A stretch of 32,465 bases of DNA, from the NCBI GenBank assembly GCA_020650975.1, contig JAIPMN010005478.1, positions 4,744-37,208 on the forward strand, written 5' to 3'. The notes under the pieces are model-generated. The model worked only from the letters and a program-made list of their open reading frames with translations. It made no database searches and had not been told where the DNA came from. Shown piece after piece: positions 29,891 to 32,465 of this stretch; within the stretch, counting starts at the first letter, position 1, and every line of letters begins with the position of its first letter. This DNA comes from Apostichopus californicus. Lineage: Eukaryota > Echinodermata > Holothuroidea > Aspidochirotida > Stichopodidae. The translations under genes were made by a program, and so were the position numbers.

Positions 29891-31980
29891 ATAAATTTCT
29901 TTGCACATTTCCCTTGATGATATCAATTTCTCAGTTAGTTTTCTGTTGTTTATTTACTTACATCCATTTAAATCAAGACATACACCTTGTACCTGTAAAT
30001 CTGTAACCCAAATTCAGTATTCACGGAATTGTTCCGCAACTCTTTAGAGACCTGACCAAGTTACGAAGGTTTCAAATCTGCCAGAAATGAATATTCATGT
30101 TCTTCTTGCTGTCCTTCGGTACACATTTGGTCTTGCAATAGTCACAGAAATGTGTCTTATGTTCAATGAAAACAAGCATGTATTATAAGCAGTTTGATAG
30201 CTCGGGGAAAACATTCAGAAACTATTTTTTTTCTCTCAATTTTCTTCAGTTTATTCAGGATTTTGTATTCTTTAGTTGCGAATGAAGATGTTTTTATTTC
30301 ACCTTGAACTGACAAACACTTGATGTTTTCCGTCCTTTCCCAAACTCCTTGATCATACTTAAGATAATTGTGTTATAGTTATGTTATTCTAACAGAGCGG
30401 TAGCTTGATCTACTGTTTGTTTTGCATATTTATGTATTTATTGATATCAATTTTATAAGTTGTTAAAATACAAATTACCAAAAGAAAATCCTAGTATACA
30501 GTACGTTACGATATAATGAGTATCTGCGGTACAACCAACATAATTGAATATTCAACATTGTCTTAAACGTTTGCATCTAAAGACCTCCATTTTACCACAA
30601 TTCTATAAAAGTGGAGGGCGTTATTCGCTCCAGTGGACGACATATAACTTCTCAGCCCCTTCCCCTTAGATCAAACTGCTGGTTGCGCTCCTGTTAACAA
30701 TACACATTGTTGCAAAACCTGCAAGTATTCATCTTTACTCATCTTGGGATATAGTCATCACTCATAACATGAATATTTATATATTAAATGGTTTCACTAA
30801 TATTATGATATTGAATATTAACAATATGGATATGAGTCAGTCTGTTAATCTTGCCGGTAATCACCGGCCTCTTCTTACATCTAGTATATAACTTGCTCTG
30901 ACATTTCCTATCATCTATTAAGAATTTGAGATGTTTAAAGAAATTGGGATTGGAATTGTATACCAATAATGATTCTGTAGAGAGTTATGGAAGTGAACGT
31001 ACTTTACATAAATTTGTACATTTTGACATCTATTATGTAGACCACAACTTAACCTATTGTCTGATGATATTCTCTATGAATTCATATCTTTTTTGGTTAG
31101 CAATATTGAAAAAAATATATCAATTAAATGTCTCTTGTCAGTTGAATTTATTATTTTTTTATTTTGCTAGTTTTTGATACGTTTATGAAATATTTAGTTA
31201 TTTAGCTTTCGGACTGGCGTAAACCTCGTGGGAGAGTGAAAGAAGAATTGAGGATTCATGAAATTGGTATCTTGCAAAATTTTGGCTCCAGTAACGAATA
31301 ATTTTATGATGTCTCTCACTGTCTCATAAAAGACAGCAACTTCCGAACTGATATCTGGAGGGCGTGGCTAAGTGAGAAATGTCCAGAAAACCATGAATGA
31401 ACACGAAGACTAAATGCTAGTAGTGACGAAAAAAATGATTGAATGGTTATGGCTTAGGTTGAAAGACTAGACCACTCCTCAGAGTTCCAAATTCATCCCA
31501 GCCAGATCTCGCGTTACCCAGTCTCCTTCTAACCAGCAGGTTGTCATGTTGCGGAATGGTCTGGCAAGATGATCGTATCTTTTTTCTTCTTTTTTTTTTT
31601 CTTCTTTTTTGCTTGCCCATCAATTACCGATTGAAATAGGAGTTCGTTTCTGGCTTGACCGAAATTAGGAAATCAAAATTACCGGCAGAGTTGGTGGGTA
31701 ACTACAATGGATTACCAAAGTGTCTGTTCTAACATTTAAGGGTGAAACAGCAAAGACAACCGCAAACATACGAAGGAACACTTTAATTCATTGGACGAAT
31801 CAGCGTTCATTACTGTATATAATTAAAATTGCATATATAATATATACATATCCTAATAATATATATATAAATATATATACTATTTGAAGTTCGATAATTA
31901 TTTTGTCCCCCACTGTTCCACGTGATAGTCTTTTGGTTAAGATTATTCGTAATGATGAAAAGGAAATATCATTTACTAAA
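29891..31980. other. Intergenic, no gene recognised
   Basis: AT-rich. Short open frames (for example 30926-31177) have no recognisable motif, and their composition is that of random AT-rich DNA. T-rich tract at 31576-31610 and TA-rich tract at 31829-31882. Confidence 0.5.
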
Positions 31981-31997
31981 TTTAAAATCTGTTTAGT

Positions 31998-32058
31998 CAT
32001 GCACACTGGCGGATCCAAGGGGGGGCCAAGGGGGGCCATGGCCCCTCCCAAAGGTGAG
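31998..32058. mobile_element. Possible DNA-transposon terminal relic (ggcggatccaag..)
   Basis: cactggcggatccaaggggg, a second G-rich run and the 14-bp palindrome ggggccatggcccc. Sequences of this kind recur in many invertebrate genomes and are often placed at hAT-type ends. No second end was found in the window. Confidence 0.3.
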
Positions 32059-32171
32059 CCAAAAAGTGTTTCCGAACATCCGCTAAATCATATGATTGGA
32101 AATTAAAAAAATCGAGAGGAATAGCAGTGGTAGACTAGTCTAAACCTTTTCGTTGTCTGGTTTAAAATTAA

Positions 32172-32265
32172 ATGCAGAGCTCCCAACTGACCCGCAATTC
32201 GCGGGAATTAGACCCGCATTCTAACACCCAAACCCGCTGACCCGCACAAGCGTCCGAAAAAACCA
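32172..32265. repeat. acccgc-rich repeat fragment
   Basis: gacccgcaattcgcgggaat, then gacccgcattc, aacccgctgacccgcac. The cccgcaattcgcggg part is an inverted repeat. Looks like a piece of a dispersed element; family not identified. Confidence 0.35.
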
Positions 32266-32465
32266 CATTGTAATTGTCAAGTATACATAAAATAATTTGC
32301 ATCAATTTTTGACTTAGCAACCATCATTTCTTTAGCATTTAGCATAATAGAGTATAAAACCCTCCTTTACAGCATCATTTGAACCTCAAATTAGCCTATA
32401 TTTCTTTTCATTGGGGCGAGCAGCGAACATTTTCATGCCACGGGAAAGAATGAATTATCACCTAC

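Noticed and set aside
30926-31177. 83-codon open frame downstream of AHI1
   Set aside because: No motif, AT-rich composition, no splice or promoter signs; indistinguishable from chance.

Overview
This is a eukaryotic window, almost certainly from an animal. It carries one spliced gene on the + strand, the animal ciliary gene AHI1 (jouberin), from an internal exon near position 1183 to its stop codon at 28335-28337. I traced 27 coding exons by eye. Every intron follows GT..AG, every exon junction keeps the codon phase, and the joined exons give an uninterrupted reading frame of 1154 codons plus stop. The order of regions matches vertebrate jouberin: a lysine- and glutamate-rich N-terminal part, a conserved domain before the WD40 repeats, a seven-bladed WD40 propeller, a helical linker, an SH3 domain and a basic C-terminal tail. 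The 5' end of the gene lies upstream of the window.

The host cannot be fixed from sequence alone. Small exons, introns mostly of 0.4-1.5 kb, AT-rich DNA, LINE tails, tRNA-derived short elements and Penelope-like hammerhead motifs suggest a marine invertebrate, possibly an echinoderm or another deuterostome. That is an impression, not a result.

Layout. 1-1182 is intron filled mostly by a 57/58-bp tandem array. Exons 1-3 (1183-3132) encode the charged N-terminus. Exons 4-10 (4361-9616) encode the conserved pre-WD40 domain, with an exact 83-bp array and a ~50-bp array in introns 4 and 5. Exons 11-18 (10173-18565) encode the WD40 propeller. Introns 12 and 13 open with arrays that have multiplied the 5' splice site itself. 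Exons 19-23 (19119-24813) encode a linker and include a probable 21-nt microexon. Intron 20 holds a 151-bp array. Exon 24 (26086-26344) encodes the SH3 domain, and its 3' end with the donor is duplicated downstream. Exons 25-27 encode the tail, and the end of the last coding exon, with its stop codon, is repeated four or five times into the 3' UTR. 29253-32465 looks intergenic, with a tRNA-like SINE head and other repeat debris.

The most unusual signal is this recurrent pattern: at least four separate tandem duplications in one gene include the 3' end of an exon, three of them with its splice donor. The extreme case (11301-12615) has 15 copies of the exon end joined to a GAG|GTAAGT donor. Twelve are in the same reading frame with no stop between them, so each choice of donor would add a multiple of 29 residues to WD40 blade 1. 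A second notable signal is a family of dispersed repeats carrying hammerhead-ribozyme-like cores.
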